Shown one piece after another: positions 1 to 6,088 of a DNA stretch of 12,592 nt (positions within the stretch are counted from its first letter, which is position 1; each line of letters starts with the position of its first letter). A program made the translations under genes and the position numbers. The notes under the pieces are model-generated. The model worked only from the letters and a program-made list of their open reading frames with translations, was not told the DNA's origin and did no database searches. Origin of the DNA: Acidobacteriaceae bacterium (lineage in GTDB: Bacteria > Acidobacteriota > Terriglobia > Terriglobales > Acidobacteriaceae). Location of the stretch: NCBI GenBank assembly GCA_003135495.1, contig PLBX01000542.1:631-13222 (forward strand), read 5' to 3'.

Positions 1-1
1 C

Positions 2-175
2 TGGGTTGAACAACTCGGGGAGACAAGAAGGCTCATTCTGGCAAGCGATCTCGATAAAGAGCGCAAGTTGGAATTACTGCACTCGCTGGCGAACAGGGAA
101 GCGTTCGAAGCGGAGATCGCAAGGCTTCCGCAACTAAGCGCGGAACTGTGCGCGGGACTATGCGCAAAGGGTTAG
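2..175 (+). CDS. C-terminal end of probable precorrin-2 dehydrogenase / sirohydrochlorin ferrochelatase (partial)
   Basis: An open frame enters from the left edge and ends at TAG 173-175, giving 57 visible residues that begin WVEQLGETRRLIL and end LCAKG. The pattern of a W..(L)...R segment, then a D.ERK.ELL..L motif, then a short acidic helix, resembles the helical C-terminal domain of Met8p/CysG-N proteins. These oxidise precorrin-2 with NAD+ and insert iron to make sirohaem. The identification leans on context: the next gene makes precorrin-2 and the one after it is APS reductase, so a sirohaem enzyme fits. The NAD-binding Rossmann part would lie left of the window, so the assignment cannot be proved here. 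Another cytosolic helical C-terminus remains possible. Confidence 0.55.
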   Translation, partial: WVEQLGETRRLILASDLDKERKLELLHSLANREAFEAEIARLPQLSAELCAGLCAKG

Positions 176-222
176 CGCAGAGGATTAACGCAGAACGATC
201 AGCGAAAAGCGGTCAGCACAGA
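172..222 (+). repeat. Degenerate short direct repeats, ~13-14 nt period
   Basis: Four related words follow one another at about 172, 185, 199 and 213: TTAGCGCAGA, TTAACGCAGA, TCAGCGAAAA and TCAGCACAGA. They start inside the stop codon of the preceding gene and fill most of the 68-base gap before cobA. The copies are imperfect. No function is evident. Confidence 0.45.
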
Positions 223-243
223 AATTGAGGGGTCGAAAAAAAG

Positions 244-1167
244 ATGAGTCCAAGAAATCTGAATGGGACAAGCGAGGCGAACATGAAAGGGAAAGTGTAT
301 CTGGTAGGCGCGGGACCCGGCGATCTGGAGTTGCTGACGTTGAAGGCGCTTCGACTGATTAAGAGCGCCGACGCAGTTTTGCATGACGATCTGGTCGCGC
401 CCGAGATCCTCAGTCTGATTCCATCAACGGCGCAAGTGCACAACGTGGGCAAGCGCTGCGGCAGGAAGAAAATCTTGCAGGGCGAGATTAATTTCCTGAT
501 GGTCGCACTGGCAGCGTCGGGCCTGCGGGTGGTGCGGCTCAAGGGCGGGGACCCACTGATTTTTGGGCGCGCGGGCGAAGAGATTGAGTCTCTGCGCCAA
601 AATAACGTTCCTTTCGAAATCGTTCCCGGAGTGACCTCGGCGCTCGGCGCAGCTGCTATTGCGCAGATGCCGCTCACGCATCGCTGGGCTTCAGACGCCT
701 TGGTTCTCATTACTGCTCATCGAGCTTCTAAACACCGAACTAGCAAATCGAATGGCGCTAAAGAAGAAGGCGGCGAAAACAACGGCGCCGATTGGAACAA
801 GCTAGCCGCCAGCGGCGCGACGCTTGTGATCTACATGCCGGGACAAAACTATTCAGAGATTGCAGAGAAATTGAGGGTGGCGGGAGTCGCCGGCGAAATG
901 CCATGCGCCATCATCTCGCGGGCCACCACACAATATCAACGCACTTATCGCACCAACGTTTCTGATCTGCATCGCGCTCCGCAACTCGCGGCTCCCACTC
1001 TGCTGGTGGTTGGTGAAGTCGTGCGGCTGGCCGATCCGGCCGCGATCGTCGAGGGAATTGTGTTGCAGGACCAGATGCCTCGAGAGAATTTATTTCCCGC
1101 CATGTTGTTCGAAGAGATTCCAAATGCCAACTCAGTCCCTGGCGGAAATAAGGAGCGGAGAGCGTGA
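244..1167 (+). CDS. cobA: Uroporphyrinogen-III C-methyltransferase (SUMT)
   Basis: This cytosolic enzyme uses two S-adenosylmethionine to turn uroporphyrinogen III into precorrin-2, the branch point to sirohaem and cobalamin. Family motifs are clear: VGAGPGDLELLTLKAL at residues 21-36, the VVRLKGGDPLIFGRAGEE block at 96-113, PGVTSALGAAAIAQMPLTHR at 128-147 and a C-terminal PTLLVVGEVV at 251-260. The 307 residues exceed the usual 250-280. The excess is a low-complexity Lys/Asn/Gly-rich insert at about 160-183 and a C-terminal tail. ATG 244 follows a GAGGGG with long spacing. The in-frame ATG at 283 (MKGKVYLVGAGPGD) matches the family's usual N-terminus and may be the true start. The stop overlaps the next gene. 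With an APS reductase downstream, sirohaem for assimilatory sulfite reduction is its likely role. Confidence 0.93.
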   Translation: MSPRNLNGTSEANMKGKVYLVGAGPGDLELLTLKALRLIKSADAVLHDDLVAPEILSLIPSTAQVHNVGKRCGRKKILQGEINFLMVALAASGLRVVRLKGGDPLIFGRAGEEIESLRQNNVPFEIVPGVTSALGAAAIAQMPLTHRWASDALVLITAHRASKHRTSKSNGAKEEGGENNGADWNKLAASGATLVIYMPGQNYSEIAEKLRVAGVAGEMPCAIISRATTQYQRTYRTNVSDLHRAPQLAAPTLLVVGEVVRLADPAAIVEGIVLQDQMPRENLFPAMLFEEIPNANSVPGGNKERRA

Positions 1168-1895
1168 TCACTACTGGTTTCAAGGACAAGATCGCTAGGT
1201 TGCATTTAGCTGCTGAGTCTTGGAGTCCGCAGCAGGTATTGGCTTGGGCCTTCGACGCGTTTGGCGATCAAGTCGCCATCTCGTCGGCCTTCGGTGCCGA
1301 GGGCATGGTGTTGATCGACATGGCTTTTCGTGTGCGAAGGGATTTTCGCCTCTTTACGATCGATACCGAATTCCTTTTTCCTGAAACTTATAGTTTGATG
1401 GACGGGATCGAGCAAAGATATCAAATCAAAATTGAGAGAGTCTTTTCGCTGCTTTCGCCCGAAGAGCAGGAACACATCCACGGAGCGTCATTGTGGGCGC
1501 GCGACGCCGACCAATGCTGCAATCTGCGGAAAGTTGAGCCGCTTCGCCGTAAGTTGAGCGAACTCGACGCCTGGATTACCAGCATTCGCCGCGATCAGAC
1601 GTCGTTCCGTAAGTCCGCTGGAAAAATCGAGTGGGATGAGAAGTTCGGCCTGGTAAAAGTTAACCCGATTGCAGATTGGACTGCAAAACAAGTTTGGGAA
1701 TATTTGCGCGAACATGGCGTCCCTTACAACTCGCTTCACGATCAGAACTATCCGAGCATTGGTTGCACGCATTGCACGCGGGCGATCCGTCCCGGGGAAG
1801 ATCCGAGAGCAGGACGCTGGCCTGGCCTCGCGAAAACGGAGTGCGGTCTGCACGTCATTGAGCCCGTCAGTCCGACGCCTGAAGCAGAGACGTAG
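1164..1895 (+). CDS. cysH: Assimilatory APS reductase (thioredoxin-dependent, [4Fe-4S] type)
   Basis: It reduces adenylyl sulfate (APS) to sulfite and AMP with electrons from thioredoxin, in the cytosol, as a step of sulfate assimilation. Visible motifs are the nucleotide-binding SSAFGAEGMVL (40-50), LFTIDTEFLFPETY (63-76), the Cys-Cys pair 118-119 (DQCCNLRKVEPL), Cys201-x2-Cys204 (GCTHCTRAI) and the catalytic C-terminal ECGLH with Cys227. The CC plus CxxC set binds a 4Fe-4S cluster, so this is the APS-type enzyme and not the cluster-free PAPS reductase of enterobacteria. Length 243 is normal. The start is GTG 1164 in GTGA, which overlaps the cobA stop by 4 bases and indicates translational coupling. 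Co-transcription with sirohaem genes matches the use of sirohaem in the next enzyme, sulfite reductase, which is not in view. Confidence 0.95.
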   Translation: MITTGFKDKIARLHLAAESWSPQQVLAWAFDAFGDQVAISSAFGAEGMVLIDMAFRVRRDFRLFTIDTEFLFPETYSLMDGIEQRYQIKIERVFSLLSPEEQEHIHGASLWARDADQCCNLRKVEPLRRKLSELDAWITSIRRDQTSFRKSAGKIEWDEKFGLVKVNPIADWTAKQVWEYLREHGVPYNSLHDQNYPSIGCTHCTRAIRPGEDPRAGRWPGLAKTECGLHVIEPVSPTPEAET

Positions 1896-1910
1896 CGGCC
1901 GCGACGGCTA

Positions 1911-1943
1911 GTTACAGCCTTGGTTACAGCCTAGTTACGGCTA
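1911..1943 (+). repeat. Three short tandem direct repeats downstream of cysH
   Basis: GTTACAGCCT at 1911-1920, the same word at 1923-1932 and GTTACGGCTA at 1934-1943 form a three-copy array with an 11-12 nt period, starting 15 bases after the cysH stop. The copies are near identical. It recalls the array at 172-222, which also follows a stop codon. It may arise from slippage; no role is evident. Confidence 0.55.
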
Positions 1944-2028
1944 TGATTCGGAGGAGCAAAAAGCTGGCCGCCCGCGCCCATATAGAGCGATGATGTATTG
2001 CTGCTCCTGAACGCGAAAGGCCGCCGCT

Positions 2029-3855
2029 CTGATTAGCAACGAAAAAGCTGGATACAACCGTTTTCTTCTGCTGGTCGCCGGCCTCGGCGGATTGCTTTAC
2101 GGTGTTGATGTCGGCATTATCGCAGGCGCGTTGCCCTATCTGGAGGCCACCTCCGGACTGAATGCCGGTCAGCTCTCGATTGTCGTAGCTGCAGTTCTTC
2201 TCGGCAGCGTAATCTCAACCCTGTTTGCTGGCGCGCTCGCCGATTGGATCGGACGCAAGCCGCTGATGGCTCTCAGCGGGCTACTCTTTGTTTGCAGCAT
2301 TCCCATCATCGCGCTTTCGCGCGGCTACGAGTGGCTGGTCATCGGGCGCTTGCTGCAAGGCATTAGCGCCGGACTGATCGGCGTTGTGGTCCCTCTCTAT
2401 CTTGCGGAGTGTCTGTCGGCAGCGAGCCGCGGCAAGGGAACAGGTATTTTTCAATGGTTGCTGACCCTCGGTATTGTGACCGCAGCCGTGGTTGGCATGT
2501 ACTTCAGTTTTCGCGTGGAAGAGGTTGCCAAACTTAACGATCCCGCTCGATTGTTTGCTTTCAAAGACACGGCATGGCGCAGTATTTTCTGGGTTTCGCT
2601 GCCGCCCGGAATCTTATTTGTAATTGGCAGTCTGATGGTGTCGGAGTCTCCGCGCTGGCTTTATCGCCGCGGAAAAACGGAGGCTGCCCGCGCCGCGCTC
2701 TTGCGCTCTCGCACCGAGGAACAATCGGCGGTCGAGTTGGAGGAGATGGAACAGGCTGTGGCGGCAGAAAAGTCCGCAACGGCAAACCTTCCGCCAGGGG
2801 CGAGCGCGAAAGTTCAGGGCTCGCTTCTTAAGCGAAAATATGTAATTCCCTTTCTGCTTGCCTGCGTGATTCTTGCCTGCAATCAGGCCACGGGCGTCAA
2901 TTCAATTATTGGATACAACACCAACATTCTTCTGCAGAGTGGCCTCTCCGATCTCCAGGCGCATTGGGGATATGTTGCTTTTACGCTCGTCAATTTTGTG
3001 ATGACGATTGGCGGCGTCGTTCTAGTGGATCGCAAGGGGCGCAAATTCCTGTTGTCCTTAGGGAGCGCTGGAATCATTCTCTCCCTGGTCTGCACCGGCT
3101 TTCTCTTTCGAAGGACTGAAAATTTGCGCGTCGATACCAAAGACGCGGTCCAATCGATGGTGGACTCTAACCATGCTGACTCTAACAGTGCCAATGAAGG
3201 CGCCGGCAAAAGGCCGGAACTTCTCTTCGATGACAAAACTGCGCATAGGCTACTCGCCGCGAGCGGCGATGCCGGAAATGCCATCATCAATCGTCCCACA
3301 TCGCTCGTCGTCATTTACTCCTACGGAGACTTCCGCGCGGCAACCCGTGTAGCGCGTTCCGACGACCCTGCCGCCAAGCCCATCGAGATGTCGCGCGAAA
3401 GTTGCGTGCCCGCCAACAAAGTGGTCGCATTCTTCTCCAATCCTTTTGCCAACCTCGAGGTTGCGCGCAATGCTCCGCTGAAAATTGACAACGCCCTGGT
3501 TACTCCTGTCCCTAGTGCGCAGAATGGCTGGCTGGTGGCGATCAGCCTCTTCGTCTTTATGGCATTTTTTGCGATTGGTCCCGGAGTCTGCGTCTGGCTG
3601 GCGCTTTCGGAATTGATGCCCACCCGAATTCGCTCCAACGGCATGAGCATCGCTCTCTTGATTAATCAGGCTGTCTCGACAACCATTGCCGCCATGTTTC
3701 TGCCCACGGTCGGCAAGTACGGCTACTCGACCATGTTCTTCGGATTCGCCGCCTGCACCGTCGTCTACTTCATCACCGCAGCAGTCTTCCTGCCGGAGAC
3801 GAAGGGCAAGACTCTGGAAGAAATCGAACAACATTTCGACCACGGCAAGCTGTAA
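2029..3855 (+). CDS. Sugar-porter family MFS transporter with large extracytoplasmic insert
   Basis: An inner-membrane 12-helix major facilitator of the sugar porter group, probably a proton-coupled sugar or polyol importer; the substrate cannot be read. Signatures are DWIGRKP after TM2, RLLQG.SAG....VPLYLAEC, SESPRWL at the end of TM6, DRKGRK after TM8, SELMPTRIRS after TM10 and the final LPETKGKTLEEIE. The start is not ATG. Homology to the family (YNRFLLLVAGLGGLLYGVDVG) begins upstream of the first TTG at 2092, and the frame is closed by TGA at 2008-2010. The only candidates are CTG 2029 (8 bases after AAAGG at 2016-2020) or ATT 2032. From 2029 it is 608 residues against about 450-480 normally. 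The excess is about 140 polar residues between TM9 and TM10 (bases 3112-3525), predicted to face the periplasm. It stands alone with no metabolic partner nearby. Confidence 0.88.
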   Translation: MISNEKAGYNRFLLLVAGLGGLLYGVDVGIIAGALPYLEATSGLNAGQLSIVVAAVLLGSVISTLFAGALADWIGRKPLMALSGLLFVCSIPIIALSRGYEWLVIGRLLQGISAGLIGVVVPLYLAECLSAASRGKGTGIFQWLLTLGIVTAAVVGMYFSFRVEEVAKLNDPARLFAFKDTAWRSIFWVSLPPGILFVIGSLMVSESPRWLYRRGKTEAARAALLRSRTEEQSAVELEEMEQAVAAEKSATANLPPGASAKVQGSLLKRKYVIPFLLACVILACNQATGVNSIIGYNTNILLQSGLSDLQAHWGYVAFTLVNFVMTIGGVVLVDRKGRKFLLSLGSAGIILSLVCTGFLFRRTENLRVDTKDAVQSMVDSNHADSNSANEGAGKRPELLFDDKTAHRLLAASGDAGNAIINRPTSLVVIYSYGDFRAATRVARSDDPAAKPIEMSRESCVPANKVVAFFSNPFANLEVARNAPLKIDNALVTPVPSAQNGWLVAISLFVFMAFFAIGPGVCVWLALSELMPTRIRSNGMSIALLINQAVSTTIAAMFLPTVGKYGYSTMFFGFAACTVVYFITAAVFLPETKGKTLEEIEQHFDHGKL

Positions 3856-3910
3856 GTTCTCTTCCTTAGTCACTTGATAGACTGATGAATTCACTTCAAC
3901 GGGCGATATC

Positions 3911-3923
3911 GTTGATTATCAAC
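3911..3923. repeat. Small palindrome GTTGATTATCAAC
   Basis: GTTGAT-T-ATCAAC is a perfect 6-bp inverted repeat around one base, in the intergenic region before the cytochrome genes. The halves match FNR half-sites (TTGAT/ATCAA), but the spacer is 1 base instead of 4, so ordinary FNR binding is not expected. A function is unproven. Confidence 0.35.
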
Positions 3924-3961
3924 CCACGGTTTCTTCGGTAATCACCAACATTACACGCACA

Positions 3962-3977
3962 TGTGATGGTGGTCACA
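3962..3977. promoter_or_regulatory. CRP-type operator upstream of the cytochrome cluster
   Basis: TGTGATGGTGGTCACA is an exact TGTGA-N6-TCACA site as bound by Crp-like regulators (HcpR also uses this core). It lies 105 bases before the cytochrome c start. A plausible promoter follows: -35 TTGAAT (3997-4002), 17-base spacer, -10 TAATTT (4020-4025). This puts the site centre near -62 from the inferred transcription start, the class I activation position. Two similar sites occur elsewhere in the window and a Crp-family gene lies at 8575-9276. Confidence 0.7.
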
Positions 3978-3996
3978 GCCGCCGGCCAACGAAGGC

Positions 3997-4025
3997 TTGA
4001 ATATTACAAGTTGCGAATTTAATTT
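3997..4025 (+). promoter_or_regulatory. Candidate sigma-70-like promoter for the cytochrome operon
   Basis: TTGAAT at 3997-4002 and TAATTT at 4020-4025 are separated by 17 bases in an AT-rich stretch, which stands out from the GC-rich surroundings. Both boxes are imperfect. Support comes from the CRP-type site ending 19 bases upstream of the -35, at activator spacing. Confidence 0.4.
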
Positions 4026-4081
4026 ATAGGTTTATTCTCCTTGCGATGTTGAACCAATAAAAATCCGAACGGAGCTAAATG

Positions 4082-4387
4082 ATGAAGAGCATCAAACTGA
4101 AAGTGGTTACGTCCGCATTAGCCTTAGCAGCAGTTCTTAGCTTTCCGCTTTCCGCGATGGCGGACGATGCGGCGCTGTACAAATCAAAATGCGCCATGTG
4201 CCACGGCGCCGATGGAGCGAAGATAGCGGCTCATGATCTCTCGTCTGCCGCCGTGCAGAAACAATCGGATGCCGATCTCGAAGCGGTGATTACGAGCGGG
4301 AAGCCGCCGAAGATGCCCGCATACAAGTCGCTGAAGCCAGAAGAAGTTAAGGGTCTGGTTACGTACGTACGCACGTTGAAAAAATAG
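4082..4387 (+). CDS. Small periplasmic class I cytochrome c
   Basis: A soluble monohaem electron carrier exported to the periplasm. Residues 1-27 are a Sec signal peptide (KSIKLK, then a hydrophobic stretch, ending AMA before DDAALYKSK). The haem site is C37-AM-C40-H41 and the likely distal ligand is Met78 in KPPKMPAYK. The C-terminal helix EEVKGLVTYVRTLKK is typical of cytochrome c6/cbb-type small cytochromes. The mature form is about 74 residues, at the small end of the family. Two ATGs are adjacent (4079 and 4082). GGAG at 4071-4074 is 7 bases from 4082 but only 4 from 4079, so 4082 is preferred. It leads the cytochrome cluster and could accept electrons from, or donate to, the multihaem proteins downstream. 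The 226-base gap after it, with a hairpin element, means downstream cotranscription is not certain. Confidence 0.93.
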   Translation: MKSIKLKVVTSALALAAVLSFPLSAMADDAALYKSKCAMCHGADGAKIAAHDLSSAAVQKQSDADLEAVITSGKPPKMPAYKSLKPEEVKGLVTYVRTLKK

Positions 4388-4412
4388 CTGTTGAGCGCGT
4401 GGTGGCTGCTGC

Positions 4413-4487
4413 GTGTGGCGCGGACACTCTTGTCCGCGTGTGGGCAGCGCGCCAATGTCAACGCGGACAAGAGTGTCCGCGCCACAC
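4413..4487. repeat. REP/REPIN-like element: two perfect 27-bp inverted arms
   Basis: Bases 4413-4439 and 4461-4487 are exact reverse complements, separated by 21 bases. Each arm also contains its own palindrome GCGGACA-CTCT-TGTCCGC, so this is a pair of small hairpins in inverted orientation, the layout of a REPIN. It sits in the 226-base gap between the cytochrome c and NapC-type genes. No T-run follows, so it is not a standard terminator, but the RNA hairpin could attenuate or stabilise transcripts. I recall similar sequences dispersed in acidobacterial genomes (memory, not checked). Confidence 0.8.
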
Positions 4488-4613
4488 CGGGACTAACGGG
4501 TGGTTGAACGCGGCCGACGATCCGGCGCGGCTGAGGCTGAAGTGTGCCTGCCGCGAACAGATCGCAGCGATAGCGTCGAAATCGATGTCGTTGAAAAGGA
4601 GATTGGTGTTTCC

Positions 4614-6062
4614 ATGAGTACTCGAGAAAGAATACGAGAGTGGTTGCAGCCAATCTATTTTTTGGGACAAAATCCGGTCACGTTGACTGGCGCCGTCATT
4701 ACGACGAGCACGGCGCTCACTACCATCGCCTTCTGGTTTTACGATATTTTTCTCCCCGGTCCGCCTCATCCTTACATTGGCCTTCTCGTCTATCTCATCC
4801 TGCCGGGAATTTTTATTCTTGGCTTGCTGTTGATCCCGCTCGGCATCTGGATCCGGCGAAGGAAGTTGCGCCGGAGTGGTGAACTCCCACAGTCTTTTCC
4901 TGCCATTGATCTGCATTTGCCGGTAGTCCGGCGCACGTTGGAATATGTCGCGGTCGCGACCGTTCTGAATCTCCTTATTATTGGAACAGCCTCCTACCGT
5001 GGTGTGGAGTACATGGATTCCACGAATTTCTGCGGCAAGACTTGCCACACCGTTATGGATCCCGAGTACACCGCCTATCAAAATTCCCCGCACGCGCATG
5101 TCGCCTGCGTTGAGTGTCACATTGGCCCGGGCGCGGGATGGTTTGTCCGCTCCAAGCTTTCGGGGCTGAGGCAGGTCGTCGCGGTTACTTTTCACACCTA
5201 TTCGCGGCCTATCCCTTCGCCCGTGAAGTACCTTCGACCGGCGCGCGAAACCTGCGAGCAATGTCACTGGCCGCAGCGTTTCACCGGCGACAAATTTCTC
5301 GTCAATACGAGTTATAAAGACGACGAAAAGAACACGCCGCAGACCGACGTTTTGCTCCTTAAAATCGGGGGCCGAACGTGGCAGGGTTCGGTCGGCATTC
5401 ACGGGCATCACCTGGCGGACAATGCCCGAATTCGCTATATCTCGACCGATCCTGAACGCATGACTATTCCAGTGGTTGATTACACCGACGATCAGGGAAA
5501 GACAACCGAGTTCGTTTCAACGGATGCAAAGCCCACCAAAGCGCAGTTGGATAAGGGCGAGCATCGCGTCATGGATTGCGTTGACTGCCACAATCGCCCT
5601 ACTCATGCCTTTGACCTGCCTGAAAACGCGGTGGACAAGCAAATGTCCACCGGACACATCAGTCCTGAGTTGCCCTACATTCGCAAGAAAGCGGTTGAAG
5701 TTCTGAAAGTCAATTACTCCGCGCGTGACGTGGCGCAGCAAAGTATCAAGGAAGAACTAAACAAATTTTATCGGACGAATTACCCGCAGATCTATCAGAC
5801 GCGGCGGGCGCTGGTGGAGCAGGCTGGACAGGAGATATCAGCCATCTACCTTCGTAACGTCTTCCCCGACATGCGCCTCACTTGGGGCTCTCATCCAAAT
5901 AATCTCGGACACAATGATTCCCCCGGGTGCTTCCGCTGTCATGACGGAAGCCATACCAGCGCCGACGGCCAAACCATTACCAATGATTGTTCCGCATGCC
6001 ATCAGGTGCTGGCATCGGGTGAGGAGAATCCCAAAGTTCTAAGTGATCTGGGAATGAAGTAG
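4614..6062 (+). CDS. NapC/NirT-type membrane multihaem cytochrome c (six haem motifs)
   Basis: Probable quinol dehydrogenase of the cytoplasmic membrane, passing electrons from the quinone pool to periplasmic cytochromes. Three N-terminal membrane segments are seen at about 20-46, 54-80 and 107-128, then a periplasmic haem domain. Haem motifs are C140-GKT-C144-H145 (CX3CH), C165VECH, C214EQCH, C322VDCH, C439FRCH and C459SACH. The first four make up a NapC/NirT-like core and the last two form a C-terminal extension. A family-type stretch PEYTAYQNSPHAHVACVECH follows the first haem. The start is ATG 4614 (MSTRERIREWLQP) with AAGGAG at 4596-4601. The open frame extends upstream to GTG 4500, but that part reads through material next to the REP-like element and has no protein-like character. 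Three membrane helices and more than four haems resemble ImcH of Geobacter more than plain NapC or NrfH. The next gene begins 26 bases later. Confidence 0.88.
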   Translation: MSTRERIREWLQPIYFLGQNPVTLTGAVITTSTALTTIAFWFYDIFLPGPPHPYIGLLVYLILPGIFILGLLLIPLGIWIRRRKLRRSGELPQSFPAIDLHLPVVRRTLEYVAVATVLNLLIIGTASYRGVEYMDSTNFCGKTCHTVMDPEYTAYQNSPHAHVACVECHIGPGAGWFVRSKLSGLRQVVAVTFHTYSRPIPSPVKYLRPARETCEQCHWPQRFTGDKFLVNTSYKDDEKNTPQTDVLLLKIGGRTWQGSVGIHGHHLADNARIRYISTDPERMTIPVVDYTDDQGKTTEFVSTDAKPTKAQLDKGEHRVMDCVDCHNRPTHAFDLPENAVDKQMSTGHISPELPYIRKKAVEVLKVNYSARDVAQQSIKEELNKFYRTNYPQIYQTRRALVEQAGQEISAIYLRNVFPDMRLTWGSHPNNLGHNDSPGCFRCHDGSHTSADGQTITNDCSACHQVLASGEENPKVLSDLGMK

Positions 6063-6088
6063 CAAATTTATGGAATGGAATAATCATT

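Noticed and set aside
1943..1993. Tiny open frame of 16 codons before the sugar porter
   Set aside because: Too short, no ribosome site, no family resemblance; it sits in a repeat-containing gap.
3911..3923. FNR box candidate GTTGATTATCAAC
   Set aside because: The spacer between half-sites is 1 base and not 4, so it does not fit FNR; kept only as a palindrome.
4500..4613. N-terminal extension of the NapC-type protein from GTG 4500
   Set aside because: No ribosome site, no protein-like pattern, and it lies just after the inverted repeat; ATG 4614 has AAGGAG and a normal N-terminus.
4458..5411. Open frame of 317 codons on the minus strand over the NapC-type gene
   Set aside because: It overlaps the coding strand with haem motifs and runs through the REP-like element; the product has no recognisable domain.
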